Positions 32,240 to 41,703 of a DNA stretch of 64,000 nt are shown in pieces. The DNA lies in the NCBI RefSeq assembly GCF_031951985.1, contig NZ_JAVLVU010000001.1:4836001-4900000 (forward strand). Reading direction: 5' to 3'. Positions within the stretch are counted from its first letter, which is position 1, and each line of letters begins with the position of its first letter. The notes beneath the pieces are model-generated. The model saw only the letters and a list, made by a program, of their open reading frames with translations. It made no database searches and was not told the origin of the DNA. The DNA comes from Mucilaginibacter terrae. Its GTDB lineage: Bacteria; Bacteroidota; Bacteroidia; Sphingobacteriales; Sphingobacteriaceae. The position numbers were made by a program, and so were the translations under genes.

Positions 32240-32865
32240 AAAAAAAATTAGACCTTAATAGATGGCCGCGCAAACAGCACTTCGAATTTTTTAAACAGTT
32301 TGAAGAGCCTTTTTTTGGCGTTACCGTAAATGTTGATTTAACGCTGGCTTATGAGCACGCTAAATCGGCCGGTATATCGTTGTTTATATATTACCTGTAC
32401 CAGGCTTTGGGTGCGGCCAATATGGTTGAGCCTTTTCGTTACCGTATTGAGGATGATGAAGTGGTTGTGTATGATGAGGTGCATGCTTCGGCTACTATCA
32501 ATCGTCACGATAACACTTTTGGCTTTTCGCATATTGATTATCACCCGTCGTTTCAACGGTTTTTAGAAGGTGCCGAAGTGGAGATAGCCCGTGTACAAAG
32601 CACAACCGAACTTTTTGCGCCAAGAAATGGAAATGATGTGTTGCATTTTTCGGCCCTGCCATGGATCAACTTTACCTCGCTCTCACATGCACGATCATTC
32701 AGCCGTAATGATAGCGTACCCAAAGTAAGCTTTGGCCGCATAACCGATATTGACGGGCAAAAAATTATGGCCGTATCTATCCACGTGCATCATGCTTTAA
32801 TGGATGGTTTGCATGTAGGGCAGTTTATACAAGTTTATCAGGATTTATTGAATGGAGGGCTTTGA
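32236..32865 (+). CDS. Chloramphenicol acetyltransferase-like protein
   Basis: This 209-residue protein is a CAT-fold trimeric acyltransferase. The catalytic His lies in HVHHALMDGLHVGQF, equivalent to the HHxxxDG motif of CAT, and the ALPWINFTSL segment matches the substrate-facing strand. It overlaps the HAD gene by four bases. Such chromosomal CAT-like genes (often called CatA-like or vat-like) may act on another substrate, and chloramphenicol resistance is not shown by the sequence. An imperfect 26-base-armed hairpin follows its stop. Confidence 0.85.
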   Translation: MKKKLDLNRWPRKQHFEFFKQFEEPFFGVTVNVDLTLAYEHAKSAGISLFIYYLYQALGAANMVEPFRYRIEDDEVVVYDEVHASATINRHDNTFGFSHIDYHPSFQRFLEGAEVEIARVQSTTELFAPRNGNDVLHFSALPWINFTSLSHARSFSRNDSVPKVSFGRITDIDGQKIMAVSIHVHHALMDGLHVGQFIQVYQDLLNGGL

Positions 32866-32869
32866 TTTA

Positions 32870-32980
32870 GTTGTGAGTTATATGTTGTCGGTTGTGTGAA
32901 GGTCTGCCCATTAGTCGTAGCGTCGGCGCTGCAACTGGCACTATTTCAATTCTGACAACCGACAACACATAACTCACAAC
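32870..32980. repeat. Long inverted repeat between convergent genes
   Basis: A 26-base arm starting GTTGTGAGTTATATGTTG (32870-32895) and its complement ending AACTCACAAC (32955-32980) match at 25 of 26 positions around a 59-base spacer. It could terminate both convergent genes or be a repeat element. Confidence 0.85.
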
Positions 32981-32985
32981 CAAAA

Positions 32986-35436
32986 CTACTCGCTCCTCAA
33001 ACTCTTCACCGGGTTAGCCAGCGCAGCTTTAACGGTTTGCATACTCATGCTCAGCAGGGCTATAAACAATGTTGAGGTGATGGCTCCGGCAAATATCCAC
33101 CAGCTTATTTGCGTGTGGTAAGCAAAGCGTTGCAGCCATTGGTGCATGGCATACCAGGCAATGGGTAGTGCTATGGCAAAGGCAATAATGATCAACTTTA
33201 CAAAATCGGCACTCAGCAGGGTAACTATCTGGCTTACTGAGGCGCCGAGTACTTTACGCACGCCAATTTCTTTAACACGCTGGTTGGTACTGTGTATGGC
33301 TAAACCTAACAGGCCCATGCAACTAATCAATATGGACAAACCGGTTGCCCAGTTAAGCAGCTTGGAGGTATCTTGCTCGGCTTTGTAAAACTTGGCTACG
33401 CTTTCATCAACAAAAGTGTAGCTAAATTCTTCTTCCGGAAAAATTTCTTTCCAGGCGCTTTGCATCTGTGCAATAGCCTCCGACCATGATTTGCCACTTT
33501 TGGGCTGTAAGGCCACGTGTACGTTATAGTAATTGGATCTTCTGTTGGTAATAATGGCTACCGGTTTAATAGGGGTATGCAACGATGTTTGGTAAAAGTC
33601 TTTCACTACCCCTATAATGGGCACTTTCGATTCATTGTCTAACATTTTACCAACTGCATCCTTGGGATTTTTAAAGCCTAAAACATGGGCATAGGTTTCA
33701 TTAATAACAAACGCTTTGGTAGCACTGTCGCGGGCTTCAAGTGTGCGGCCGGCCAACAGGCGCAGTTTATACACATTCATATAGTGCTCGTCGCCGTTTT
33801 TGATGAATACCTCGGTTTCAATTTCTTTTTTGCCATCCACGTATTTTAAGTGAGTGCTCCACGACCCGCTGGCCGATGGTGCAGGGCCACCTATTGCCGT
33901 TTGCTTAACGTGTGTAATGGCCGCTATTTTTTGGGCCAATAACTCTTTTTTATGCGTTCCCGAATACTTAAACGGGGTGTTGATGTACAAAATGGCATCT
34001 TTTGAAAAACCGAGGTCTTTACTTAAAGCATAATGTATTTGGCTGCCTACCATTAGTGTTGCCATAATAAAGAACTGCGCTATAATAAACTGGGTAACGG
34101 TAAGCGTTTTACGCAAGGTTGAGCCACGGTTTTTACCGTTTACATCATACCCCTTAAGTACCTGCACCGGTATAAATGATGATAACACCATAGCCGGATA
34201 TAAACCTGATGCCAGTGTGATTACCAAGATAAGCACCGTAATAAATATATATACCTCACGGGTAAACAGCATACTGTAAGTAATATCTTTTGGAATGAAA
34301 TTACCAAACAACTGCAACAGATAATAAGCTATTAAGGCAGATAGCAGGGTAGCTATTACTGTAAGTACAAATGTTTCGGTTAAAAACTGCCCGATAAGCT
34401 GTTTACGGGTACCCCCGATTGTTTTGCGCACGCCAATTTCTTTAGCGCGCTGTACTGATTGTGCCGTGGTAAGATTTATAAAGTTTATGCAGCCCAGTAT
34501 CAACAAAAACGCAGCAACCCCCAGCAAGCTATATAACACGGTTTTGTTGGCCTGCCGACCATCAAATGCATCATAACGGCTGTTGAAGTGGATATCATTT
34601 AAAGGTTGCAAACCAAACTCATGCGTATAGCCAGGAGTTTGATCTTTCTTATCGCGGTATTTAATATACAAAGCATTTAGTTGCTTTTTAACAGCATCTA
34701 ATGATGCATCAGGGCGTACTTTAATGAGTAACTGGTTTGATGAAGATGTACTTCCCCAGTTAGGATTGGTATAGTCCTGTAGCATTCCCTTGTGCGTATC
34801 GGCTGTTTTAAGGCTTATAAAATCATGAAATGCAAAATCTGATTTTACTTTCAGATCTTCCACAATGCCTGCAACGGTGGTGCGCAAGGTGTCTTCGTAA
34901 ATAACCTGCCTGCCCATAATGTTGGCATAACCCAGGTGCGGAAAATACAAGCTGGCCTGTTTGGCAGTGAGTACCACCTGGTTGGGGCTTGCAAAGGCCT
35001 GGGCACGCGAACCCGCCAGCCATTTGTAGTTAAGCAAGTCGAAGTATGAGCCATCTGTTACTATAATATGTTCTTGTTTTTTAATAACTTTAGGCGTGCC
35101 TTTAGCGCTATCCACGGTTATTTTACCCTCATAGCCATAGCCATAAAACGGAGCTACCACATCAAGCCCCGTTACCTCTGTTTTTACCGCCAGGCCTAAT
35201 GGTACCGGTACTCCCGAATTGTAAGACGGCTGGCCCTGATACGAAAAGTTTGAAACCACACGATAAATGTGTTCATCATCATTTTGGAGTTTATTAAAAC
35301 CAAAATCATAGCTTACAATAAGGTAAATAACCAAAGCAGCACTTATACCAATTGCCAAACCAATAATATTAATGAGGCTGAATATTTTATGCTTCAACAG
35401 GTTACGCAGGGCGGTTTTAAAGTAGTTTTTATACAT
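32986..35436 (-). CDS. MacB-like ABC permease (FtsX domains), copy 2
   Basis: This 816-residue permease has the four-helix Type VII layout twice over: an N-terminal helix (INIIGLAIGISAALVIYLI), a large periplasmic MacB_PCD domain to about residue 280, a first FtsX block (VLYSLLGVAAFLLILGCINF onward), a second periplasmic region, and a final FtsX block ending MSMQTVKAALANPVKSLRSE. No ATPase is fused or adjacent. Such permeases in Bacteroidota often work with a separate ATPase in macrolide, peptide or lipid export. It lies 13 bases after its paralogue in the same direction. Confidence 0.9.
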   Translation of the reverse strand: MYKNYFKTALRNLLKHKIFSLINIIGLAIGISAALVIYLIVSYDFGFNKLQNDDEHIYRVVSNFSYQGQPSYNSGVPVPLGLAVKTEVTGLDVVAPFYGYGYEGKITVDSAKGTPKVIKKQEHIIVTDGSYFDLLNYKWLAGSRAQAFASPNQVVLTAKQASLYFPHLGYANIMGRQVIYEDTLRTTVAGIVEDLKVKSDFAFHDFISLKTADTHKGMLQDYTNPNWGSTSSSNQLLIKVRPDASLDAVKKQLNALYIKYRDKKDQTPGYTHEFGLQPLNDIHFNSRYDAFDGRQANKTVLYSLLGVAAFLLILGCINFINLTTAQSVQRAKEIGVRKTIGGTRKQLIGQFLTETFVLTVIATLLSALIAYYLLQLFGNFIPKDITYSMLFTREVYIFITVLILVITLASGLYPAMVLSSFIPVQVLKGYDVNGKNRGSTLRKTLTVTQFIIAQFFIMATLMVGSQIHYALSKDLGFSKDAILYINTPFKYSGTHKKELLAQKIAAITHVKQTAIGGPAPSASGSWSTHLKYVDGKKEIETEVFIKNGDEHYMNVYKLRLLAGRTLEARDSATKAFVINETYAHVLGFKNPKDAVGKMLDNESKVPIIGVVKDFYQTSLHTPIKPVAIITNRRSNYYNVHVALQPKSGKSWSEAIAQMQSAWKEIFPEEEFSYTFVDESVAKFYKAEQDTSKLLNWATGLSILISCMGLLGLAIHSTNQRVKEIGVRKVLGASVSQIVTLLSADFVKLIIIAFAIALPIAWYAMHQWLQRFAYHTQISWWIFAGAITSTLFIALLSMSMQTVKAALANPVKSLRSE

Positions 35437-35449
35437 AACGATGTGAGGT

Positions 35450-37924
35450 TTATTCGCTGCGGAGACTTTTAACAGGGTTTACAATAGCGGCTTTAATAGT
35501 TTGCATACTCATGGTTAACAATGCTACCGTGATAGTAGCCAGCACCGTGCCTGCAAACAAGCCTATATTAATTGAGGTATGGTAAGCAAAATCCTGCAGC
35601 CAGTTATTCATAAAATACCAGGCAATTGGTACTGCAATGGCAAATGCAATTAAAATGAGTTTCACAAAATCGGCGCTTAGCAATAATACAATTTGGGTTA
35701 CTGTGGCACCCATAACCTTGCGTATGCCAATTTCTTTGGTGCGCTGGTTGCTGGTATATATGGCAAGCCCCAACAATCCCAGGCAGCTTATTAATACCGA
35801 AAGACCTGTTGCCCATTTTAAAAGCTTACCGGTGTCTTGTTCCGATCTGTAAAAACGCGCTATGCTATCGTTAACAAAACGGTACTCAAAATCATCATCA
35901 GGATAAACCTCATGCCAGGCCGTTTCCATTTTGCTTATGGCTGCTTTCCAGTTACCTGCACCGGCAATGTGCGGCTGTAAAGCAATGTGTAAATTGCGTG
36001 CGTGACGACTGTTTTTATTGTAGGCTATGGCCGCCGGTTTAATAGCATAATGTAACGACTTTTGATAAAAATCGGCCACCACACCAATGATGGCTACCTG
36101 CTGGTTATTTACATTAACCATTTTGCCAATAGCTTGCTGCGGGTTGGTAAAGCCTAAAAATTTACTGTACGTTTGGTTGATTATATAAGCGCCGGTGGTA
36201 TCATGCGCTTGTAAGTTGCGACCCGCAAGTAGTTTTAAATTGTATACTTTTAAGTAGCTGGTATCGGCATATTTCAATTCTACATTTGTTTCGCGCTTGG
36301 TTTTGCCATCGTTGTAAGCAAAGGTAGTAGAGTGTGTGTTAGATGATGATGGGGCATCGCTGGCCATACTCACCATATCTACCCCGGGTATAGCTCGCAC
36401 TTTATCAAGATATACCTGTTTAAGGTTGGTTTTTACACTGTTATAAGGTGTGCGTATATACAATATGGCATCCTTTTTAAAGCCCAGATCTTTATTAAAC
36501 AGGTAACTGATTTGGTTGCTCACCAAAATAGTAGCCATGATAAAAAATTGCGCTATCACAAACTGGCTAACGGTTAATGATTTTCGCATACTGAATGAGC
36601 TACCTCTCACTTCTGCAATTTTACCTGCCCCTTTTAGCACTTGCACAGGCCTGTACCCCGACATTACGAACGCCGGATACAAGCCCGATGTAATAGATAC
36701 CACCGTAATTAACAACAGCATAAATAACAACATGCCCGGACTAAATATTTGTGTAAATACCACACCCTTGGGTATAAAGCCCGAAAATAGCTGCAACAGA
36801 AAATAAGATAACCCCGCCGATACCACTGCCGCTACTAACGTAAGTAAAAATGTTTCGGTTAAAAACTGGCCAATTAACTGTTGCCGCGTTCCTCCAATAG
36901 TTTTACGAACCCCAATTTCGCGTGCCCGTTGCGCTGACTGCGCGGTAGTTAAATTAATGAAGTTAATGCATCCGAGCAGCAGTAAAAATGCGGCTACTCC
37001 TAACAAGCTATATAAAACCGATTTGCTGGCAATGCGCTGGTTAAAGTTATCATAGTCGGCATTAAAGTGCAGGTTGCTAAGTGGTTGTAAAACAAACCGG
37101 TGTATTTCGCCGGGTTCGGGGTTTTTGTTGCTGCGTTTGTAAAGGGCGTTAAGCTGATTTTGAGTTTGTTCAACAGTGGTTTGCGGCAGCAACTCAATAA
37201 ACAACTGATCATATGATGATGTGCTGCCCCAACTGTCTTTTTCGTACCCCCCATCAATATCGCCGCCGCTGGGTTGGCGGTTATTGTGTTTAAAGGTTTC
37301 GAGGCTTATAAAATCATGAAAGTTAAAATCGGTATTGGCTTCCGTATCGGCCACAATGCCCGATACGGATGTGGTTAGTGAATCATCATAAACAATGGTT
37401 TTATTAAGTATTTGTGCAGGCTGTAAATCGGGGAAATAGAGTTTTGCCCTGCTTTGCGTAAGTACCACCCTGTTAGGCTCGTTAAAAGCAACCGCGGCCG
37501 AGCCTGTCAGCCATTGGTGCGGTATGAGGTTAAAATAACTCTTGTCGCATGCAATAATTTTATCCTGGCTTTTAAAGGTAGCCGGGGCTGTGTTAGTCAA
37601 TGGTATTTTTACGCGTACATCTTCACTGTATATTCTAAAAGCTACTGCTTGCTTAAGGCCGCTTACCGTACTAATGGTTTTATGTAGCGGTATGGGCGTA
37701 CCCGAATTGTTACTTACCTCACCCTGGAAGGTGATTTGCGATACCACGCGGTAAACCTGCTTGCCATTGGGTTCAAACTTATCAAAGCTAAAATCGTACG
37801 TTACCACCAGGTAAATAACCATAGCCGCACTAATACCAATGGCCAGGCCAATTACATTAATAAAAGTAAACGCCTTATTTTTAAGCAAACTGCGTATAGC
37901 AGTTTTAAGGTAGTTTTTGTACAT
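35450..37924 (-). CDS. MacB-like ABC permease (FtsX domains), copy 1
   Basis: This 824-residue protein is a close paralogue of the next gene, with the same start MYKNYLKTAIRSLLKNKAFT, the same two MacB_PCD/FtsX halves, a TTAQSAQRAREIGVRKTIGG motif, and the same end MSMQTIKAAIVNPVKSLRSE. The pair is a tandem duplication that has diverged mostly in the periplasmic domains. It is the first of the two in transcription order. Function in export or in cell-envelope stress response is inferred from the family; the partner ATPase is not in this window. Confidence 0.9.
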   Translation of the reverse strand: MYKNYLKTAIRSLLKNKAFTFINVIGLAIGISAAMVIYLVVTYDFSFDKFEPNGKQVYRVVSQITFQGEVSNNSGTPIPLHKTISTVSGLKQAVAFRIYSEDVRVKIPLTNTAPATFKSQDKIIACDKSYFNLIPHQWLTGSAAVAFNEPNRVVLTQSRAKLYFPDLQPAQILNKTIVYDDSLTTSVSGIVADTEANTDFNFHDFISLETFKHNNRQPSGGDIDGGYEKDSWGSTSSYDQLFIELLPQTTVEQTQNQLNALYKRSNKNPEPGEIHRFVLQPLSNLHFNADYDNFNQRIASKSVLYSLLGVAAFLLLLGCINFINLTTAQSAQRAREIGVRKTIGGTRQQLIGQFLTETFLLTLVAAVVSAGLSYFLLQLFSGFIPKGVVFTQIFSPGMLLFMLLLITVVSITSGLYPAFVMSGYRPVQVLKGAGKIAEVRGSSFSMRKSLTVSQFVIAQFFIMATILVSNQISYLFNKDLGFKKDAILYIRTPYNSVKTNLKQVYLDKVRAIPGVDMVSMASDAPSSSNTHSTTFAYNDGKTKRETNVELKYADTSYLKVYNLKLLAGRNLQAHDTTGAYIINQTYSKFLGFTNPQQAIGKMVNVNNQQVAIIGVVADFYQKSLHYAIKPAAIAYNKNSRHARNLHIALQPHIAGAGNWKAAISKMETAWHEVYPDDDFEYRFVNDSIARFYRSEQDTGKLLKWATGLSVLISCLGLLGLAIYTSNQRTKEIGIRKVMGATVTQIVLLLSADFVKLILIAFAIAVPIAWYFMNNWLQDFAYHTSINIGLFAGTVLATITVALLTMSMQTIKAAIVNPVKSLRSE

Positions 37925-38128
37925 AAGCTTAGTTTAATGTTACCGGTACGCATTACTTACTGTTAACATTATGCCAAACTTGTATTTTGTTGATTTTTAG
38001 GATTTTAATACAGGCTTACAAGTGATATTGTCCGATTACGAACAGTGTATTGTTCGCAGGCAATACAGGATATGTGTTACATGCCGGGGGATGTAAGATA
38101 GCCTAAATGCAAAAAGCTCATAGGAGTT

Positions 38129-38153
38129 GTGTTAAAATACCTAAATTTAACAC
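38129..38153. promoter_or_regulatory. Palindrome before the potassium channel gene
   Basis: GTGTTAAA (38129-38136) and TTTAACAC (38146-38153) are perfect 8-base arms nine bases apart. The site ends 14 bases before the chosen start codon, a position suited to an operator. Confidence 0.5.
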
Positions 38154-38167
38154 ACAAACCTAAACGA

Positions 38168-38818
38168 ATGTCGATTGAAAAAAACGGGAATAACCAGCTT
38201 GGCCCACTTAACCTGATAGTATTTGTATTATCCATTTATGTTTTATTAGCCATATTAACCGATACAATTTTCAAGCTTCCAAAAGAGACATCCGTTTTAT
38301 TAACCTATATCGATAATACCATCTGTGTATTTTTCTTTTTTGAATTTTGTGTGAGGTTTTACCGGGCGCAAGATAAGCTCCGGTTTATGAAGTGGGGCTG
38401 GATAGATCTGATTTCGAGTATTCCCGCTATAAGTTACCTCAGAGCCGGAAGAGTGCTCAGGCTCATCCGTTTACTACGACTAATACGTGCTTTTCGGTCT
38501 ACGCAAATGTTTGTTAAGCATGTGTTTCGTAATAAAGCCAAAGGTGCATTTACATCGGTGGCAATACTGGCCGTATTATTAATTATATTTTCCTCTATAG
38601 CCATATTACAAGTTGAAAAAGATCCAGCAAGTAATATCAAATCAGCCGAAGACGCCATCTGGTGGTCGTATGTTACAATTACTACAGTTGGGTATGGTGA
38701 TAGATACCCGGTAACAACCGAAGGCAGAATTATTGCAGCAGTGCTAATGACGGCGGGTGTAGGGCTATTTGGTACTTTTACAGCATTTATTGCCAGTTGG
38801 TTTGTTGAGAAAGAATAG
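38168..38818 (+). CDS. Voltage-sensor type potassium channel
   Basis: This 216-residue protein has six membrane segments: S1 to S3, a strongly charged S4 (RAGRVLRLIRLLRLIRAF), S5, a pore loop with the selectivity filter TTVGYGD and S6 (AAVLMTAGVGLFGTFTAFI). This is the full Kv-type plan without large cytosolic domains, like KvAP-type prokaryotic channels. It should carry K+ across the inner membrane under voltage control. ATG 38168 (MSIEKNGNN) is chosen over an upstream in-frame start inside the palindrome region. Confidence 0.92.
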   Translation: MSIEKNGNNQLGPLNLIVFVLSIYVLLAILTDTIFKLPKETSVLLTYIDNTICVFFFFEFCVRFYRAQDKLRFMKWGWIDLISSIPAISYLRAGRVLRLIRLLRLIRAFRSTQMFVKHVFRNKAKGAFTSVAILAVLLIIFSSIAILQVEKDPASNIKSAEDAIWWSYVTITTVGYGDRYPVTTEGRIIAAVLMTAGVGLFGTFTAFIASWFVEKE

Positions 38819-38872
38819 TACCTGTTAAATGAGGGTGTTGGTAAAAGAACCCGGTTTAAATATATAATTCAA

Positions 38873-39758
38873 TTATTTAGCCTTTACAAAGCTGAACGGT
38901 ATATTTTTAAGTTGATAACCTTTAGCTTTAAGCAAGGCTATCAATCCCTTAGCGCCTCCCAAATGGCCTGCGCCAACGGCTACCATAGTGCTTTTTTTAC
39001 CTATTAGTTTTTCCATGCGGTTTGGCCATTATTACATTGCGTTTTATCAGCAGGGCTTCGTTAAAGCTGGCATCCATAGGCATATCGTTATTCATTTTAT
39101 CCAGCATGTGGTCTATATCCTGCTTTACATAAATATTGGTGAGTTTTTTAATCATATCATCGGCTGAGGTATATGTTTTTAAGAACTCCTGCATCATTTG
39201 CGCCTGTTGAGGTATGGTTAACACGTCGATGGCCTGCATTTGCTCGGCTACGGTTTCAAGGCCGCCAACACTGTCTTTAAGCTCTTTGGCGCGTTTATAC
39301 ATTTCGGCATCAATAGTTACTGCTTTACCATTATTAAGTAAAAACGTAGTTAAAAAAATAGGTTTAAGTTTATACAGCATGTTACCCATAGCTTGCATGG
39401 CAGGTGTAGTTTTAGCAATTTGATTAAGCTTTGTAAGGGCTGCCGTATCTAAAAGTTTATTCAATTGCTGAGTGGAATCTTTCACGAACACGTAAGACAT
39501 CATTTCGGCAGCGTTAATTTTGCCGAAATCCAGCTCAAAATAAGCCTGTTTGGTTTGGCGCAGTTTGCTCATCACCGCTTCGGGCAGTTTATAAAGCGTG
39601 GTATCAAACAGGTGTATGGTGCCGAACAAGTATGTGGGCTGGGTAATTCCCTTGCCGGTTATTTGCCATAATAAACCCTTTTGCTGGGCTTTGGCAATGC
39701 CATTAAACAGGCAAAGCACTACAATTAGGCTAAATAAAAATGGCTGATGTTTTTTCAT
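38873..39758 (-). pseudogene. TraB/GumN family protein, frameshifted near the end
   Basis: The start MKKHQPFLFSLIVVLCLFNG leads to a TraB/GumN domain with the N-terminal PTYLFGTIHLFD motif. The reading frame breaks near 39019-39020, where an extra G on the plus strand turns the coding sequence into HGKTNR and a stop at 38997. In the next frame the end reads MEKLIGKKSTMVAVGAGHLG GAKGL with the conserved GAGH motif and stops at 38873. Removal of a single base restores a full-length protein of about 294 residues. The break could be a real mutation or an assembly error; it needs read-level proof. Confidence 0.8.
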
Positions 39759-39809
39759 GCGATGAAGTGGGGGTATGGCCTAAATATACATTTTAATTGA
39801 TGCACCTAT

Positions 39810-40388
39810 TTATAAAAGCTCCTGTTTAGCTTTTTGGGTAATGGCTGTAACAAAATCGGTTTTGGCAATGCGGTAAGCTACCCGCTGGTGCCGGTACTCA
39901 CCGGCCAGTTTCAATTTCAGGTCGGCATAGGCTTTTGCCGTTTCAGGATGTTTAATGAGGTAGTCTCTAAAAATTGCCCGGTCCCACAAAGGGTGATTTT
40001 TAGGACCGGCATGTACATGATAGGTTTGGCTTTTGGGTTGGTTTACCATATAACCTTTTGCAAAAACCATGTGAGTATTAGGGCCTTCATTTTGCCAGTT
40101 AAATTCATAGCCTAATGCCTGCATTTGTTGTATAAGCCTGTCGTTTTTTGCATCTTCAAATTCCACTTCCATTAAAATATCAATGGTGTTTTTAGCCGAT
40201 AGACCAGGCACCGAGGTGCTGCCGAAGTGTTCGATATTTGAGAACAGATCCGGATCGATATTTTTAATCATCAGCTCTTTTTCCTGCTCGTATAATTGGG
40301 GCCAATGGTTACTGTACGTGCTAATTTCAACCGGAAACAGCTGTCCAATTTCTTCGCTGGTTAAGTCGTGCAAGGTTTTTTGCTTCAT
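39810..40388 (-). CDS. GrpB family protein (nucleotidyltransferase fold)
   Basis: This 192-residue protein belongs to the GrpB/UPF0157 family, whose core is a minimal nucleotidyltransferase fold. Motifs visible are HFGSTSVPGLSAKNTIDILM (about residues 54-73, with the G-S-T-S and the D-x-x-M acidic strand) and HPLWDRAIFRDYLIKHP. The biochemical role of the family is not settled. It may add a nucleotide to a small molecule. It is a complete single domain and stands alone between TraB/GumN and the metallohydrolase pair. Confidence 0.85.
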   Translation of the reverse strand: MKQKTLHDLTSEEIGQLFPVEISTYSNHWPQLYEQEKELMIKNIDPDLFSNIEHFGSTSVPGLSAKNTIDILMEVEFEDAKNDRLIQQMQALGYEFNWQNEGPNTHMVFAKGYMVNQPKSQTYHVHAGPKNHPLWDRAIFRDYLIKHPETAKAYADLKLKLAGEYRHQRVAYRIAKTDFVTAITQKAKQELL

Positions 40389-40473
40389 ACAGCAAGTATA
40401 GTAACTTACCCTGAGTATTGACCAATGTTAGCTTATCGGCTTATAAAACCCATAAACCCTTACCAAAAACTAA

Positions 40474-40490
40474 TACTTTTGTTACTTTTG
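40474..40490 (+). promoter_or_regulatory. Two tandem TACTTTTG boxes
   Basis: TACTTTTG occurs at 40474-40481 and 40483-40490, both TAnnTTTG matches. The nearer one ends five bases before the ATG at 40496, which would give a leaderless or near-leaderless message. No good -33 box is seen. Confidence 0.4.
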
Positions 40491-40495
40491 AATAA

Positions 40496-40768
40496 ATGCT
40501 TACCAATACGGCCCATACCCTCGAAAAACTTGAAACCCTGCTTAAAACGGCAGGTTATAAGGTGCGGTATGAAAAAGGTAATTTTAAAACCAATGCCTGC
40601 CTGTTGCAAAGCAGCCGCATGATTGTGGTTAATAAATTCTCCAATCTCGAAAGCAAGATACAGGCCGTAACCGAACTCATCCGTCAGTTGGATGTTGATG
40701 TTAAATTGCTCGACGATAAGCAGCTGGGGCTATTAAATCAAATTAAACAAACCGAACTCGAGCTGTGA
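40496..40768 (+). CDS. Hypothetical protein coupled to a metallohydrolase
   Basis: This 90-residue protein (MLTNTAHTLEKLETLLKTAG) has a Cys in TNACLLQSSRMIVVNKFS and helical ends with DVDVKLLDDKQLGLLNQIKQ. The pattern is known in Bacteroidota as a small conserved protein next to the PhnP-like hydrolase, function unknown. Its stop TGA overlaps the GTG start of the next gene (GTGA), so the two are translationally coupled and may work together. Confidence 0.75.
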   Translation: MLTNTAHTLEKLETLLKTAGYKVRYEKGNFKTNACLLQSSRMIVVNKFSNLESKIQAVTELIRQLDVDVKLLDDKQLGLLNQIKQTELEL

Positions 40769-41562
40769 CCATTACTTTTTTAGGAACCGGAACATCACAG
40801 GGCGTACCCGTAATTGCCTGTGAGTGCGAGGTATGTACCTCCACCGATACGCGCGATAAGCACCTGCGCAGCTCTGTTTTGGTAGAAGCCGAAGGCAAGG
40901 TAATTGTGATAGACAGTGGCCCTGATTTTAGGTACCAAATGTTGCGCGCAGGCGTAAAGCACCTTGATGCCGTGGTGTTTACCCACGAGCATAAAGACCA
41001 TACAGCCGGATTAGACGATATACGCGCCTTTAATTTTGTGCAGCAGGAACCTATGGATGTATATGCTACCGAGCGTGTACAGCAATCGCTTAAACAGGAA
41101 TTTGCCTACATATTTGCTGCCTTTAAATATCCGGGAATACCGCAGCTTAATTTGCACACCATCAACAACAACGAACCGTTTAACGTAGGCGCGCTTCAGT
41201 TCACGCCTATAGAGGTGATGCACTACCGCTTACCTGTGCTAGGTTTTCGCATCGGAGATTTTACCTACATTACCGATGCCAAAACCATAGCCCCCGAAGA
41301 GGTTGAAAAAATTAAGGGAACCAAAATACTGGTGATCAACGCCCTGCAAAAGCAACCGCACATCTCGCATTTTACCTTTGATGAAGCCATTGCCTTTGCC
41401 CAACAAATAGGCGCCGAGAAAACGTACTTTACCCACATCAGCCACCGCCTGGGCAAATATGAGGATGTGTCAAAAGAATTGCCTGAAGGTATTGAGCTGG
41501 CATATGATGGTTTGAAAATAGAGGTCGCCCCACCCCAACCCTCCCCAGGGGAGAGGGTGTAA
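40765..41562 (+). CDS. MBL-fold metallohydrolase, PhnP-like
   Basis: This 265-residue enzyme starts at a GTG that overlaps the previous stop. The metal motif is THEHKDHTAGLDD (about residues 73-85), with the usual N-terminal FLGTGTSQGVPV and a Cys pair CECEVC near the start; later metal residues are in EVMHYR and HISHR. PhnP-type proteins hydrolyse cyclic phosphodiesters. The last twelve residues (APPQPSPGERV) are translated from an intergenic CCTCCCC repeat, so the natural C-terminus has probably been extended or altered. Confidence 0.88.
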   Translation: MTITFLGTGTSQGVPVIACECEVCTSTDTRDKHLRSSVLVEAEGKVIVIDSGPDFRYQMLRAGVKHLDAVVFTHEHKDHTAGLDDIRAFNFVQQEPMDVYATERVQQSLKQEFAYIFAAFKYPGIPQLNLHTINNNEPFNVGALQFTPIEVMHYRLPVLGFRIGDFTYITDAKTIAPEEVEKIKGTKILVINALQKQPHISHFTFDEAIAFAQQIGAEKTYFTHISHRLGKYEDVSKELPEGIELAYDGLKIEVAPPQPSPGERV

Positions 41563-41612
41563 GTACCTTTTTAAAGTCCTCCCTCCCGGGGAGGATTTAG
41601 GAGGGGCGATTT
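41522..41612. repeat. CCTCCCC/GGGGAGG intergenic palindromes
   Basis: CCCTCCCCAGGGGAGAGGG and TCCTCCCTCCCGGGGAGGA followed by TTTAGGAGGGGCG are two palindromic units. The first one runs into the end of the metallohydrolase gene. A further AATTCTGTAAATTCCGGTTC word at 41650-41669 is also found at 53121-53168 in the pyrR gene end. Confidence 0.8.
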
Positions 41613-41703
41613 AAATGGCCGCACAGGATTTTGTCAATTCTTTAATTCTGTAAATTCCGGTTCAAGACAACTTTTTACCTACCTTGCATTATCTACATTA
41701 CTT

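Noticed and set aside
32236..32865. Acquired chloramphenicol resistance gene
   Set aside because: The gene is coupled to a HAD gene, has native composition and only the generic CAT-fold motif, so a chromosomal relative with another substrate is more likely.
40765..41562. Ribonuclease Z instead of a PhnP-like hydrolase
   Set aside because: The CxCxxC pair near the N-terminus and the short length fit the PhnP/YycJ group better, although the MBL motif is shared.
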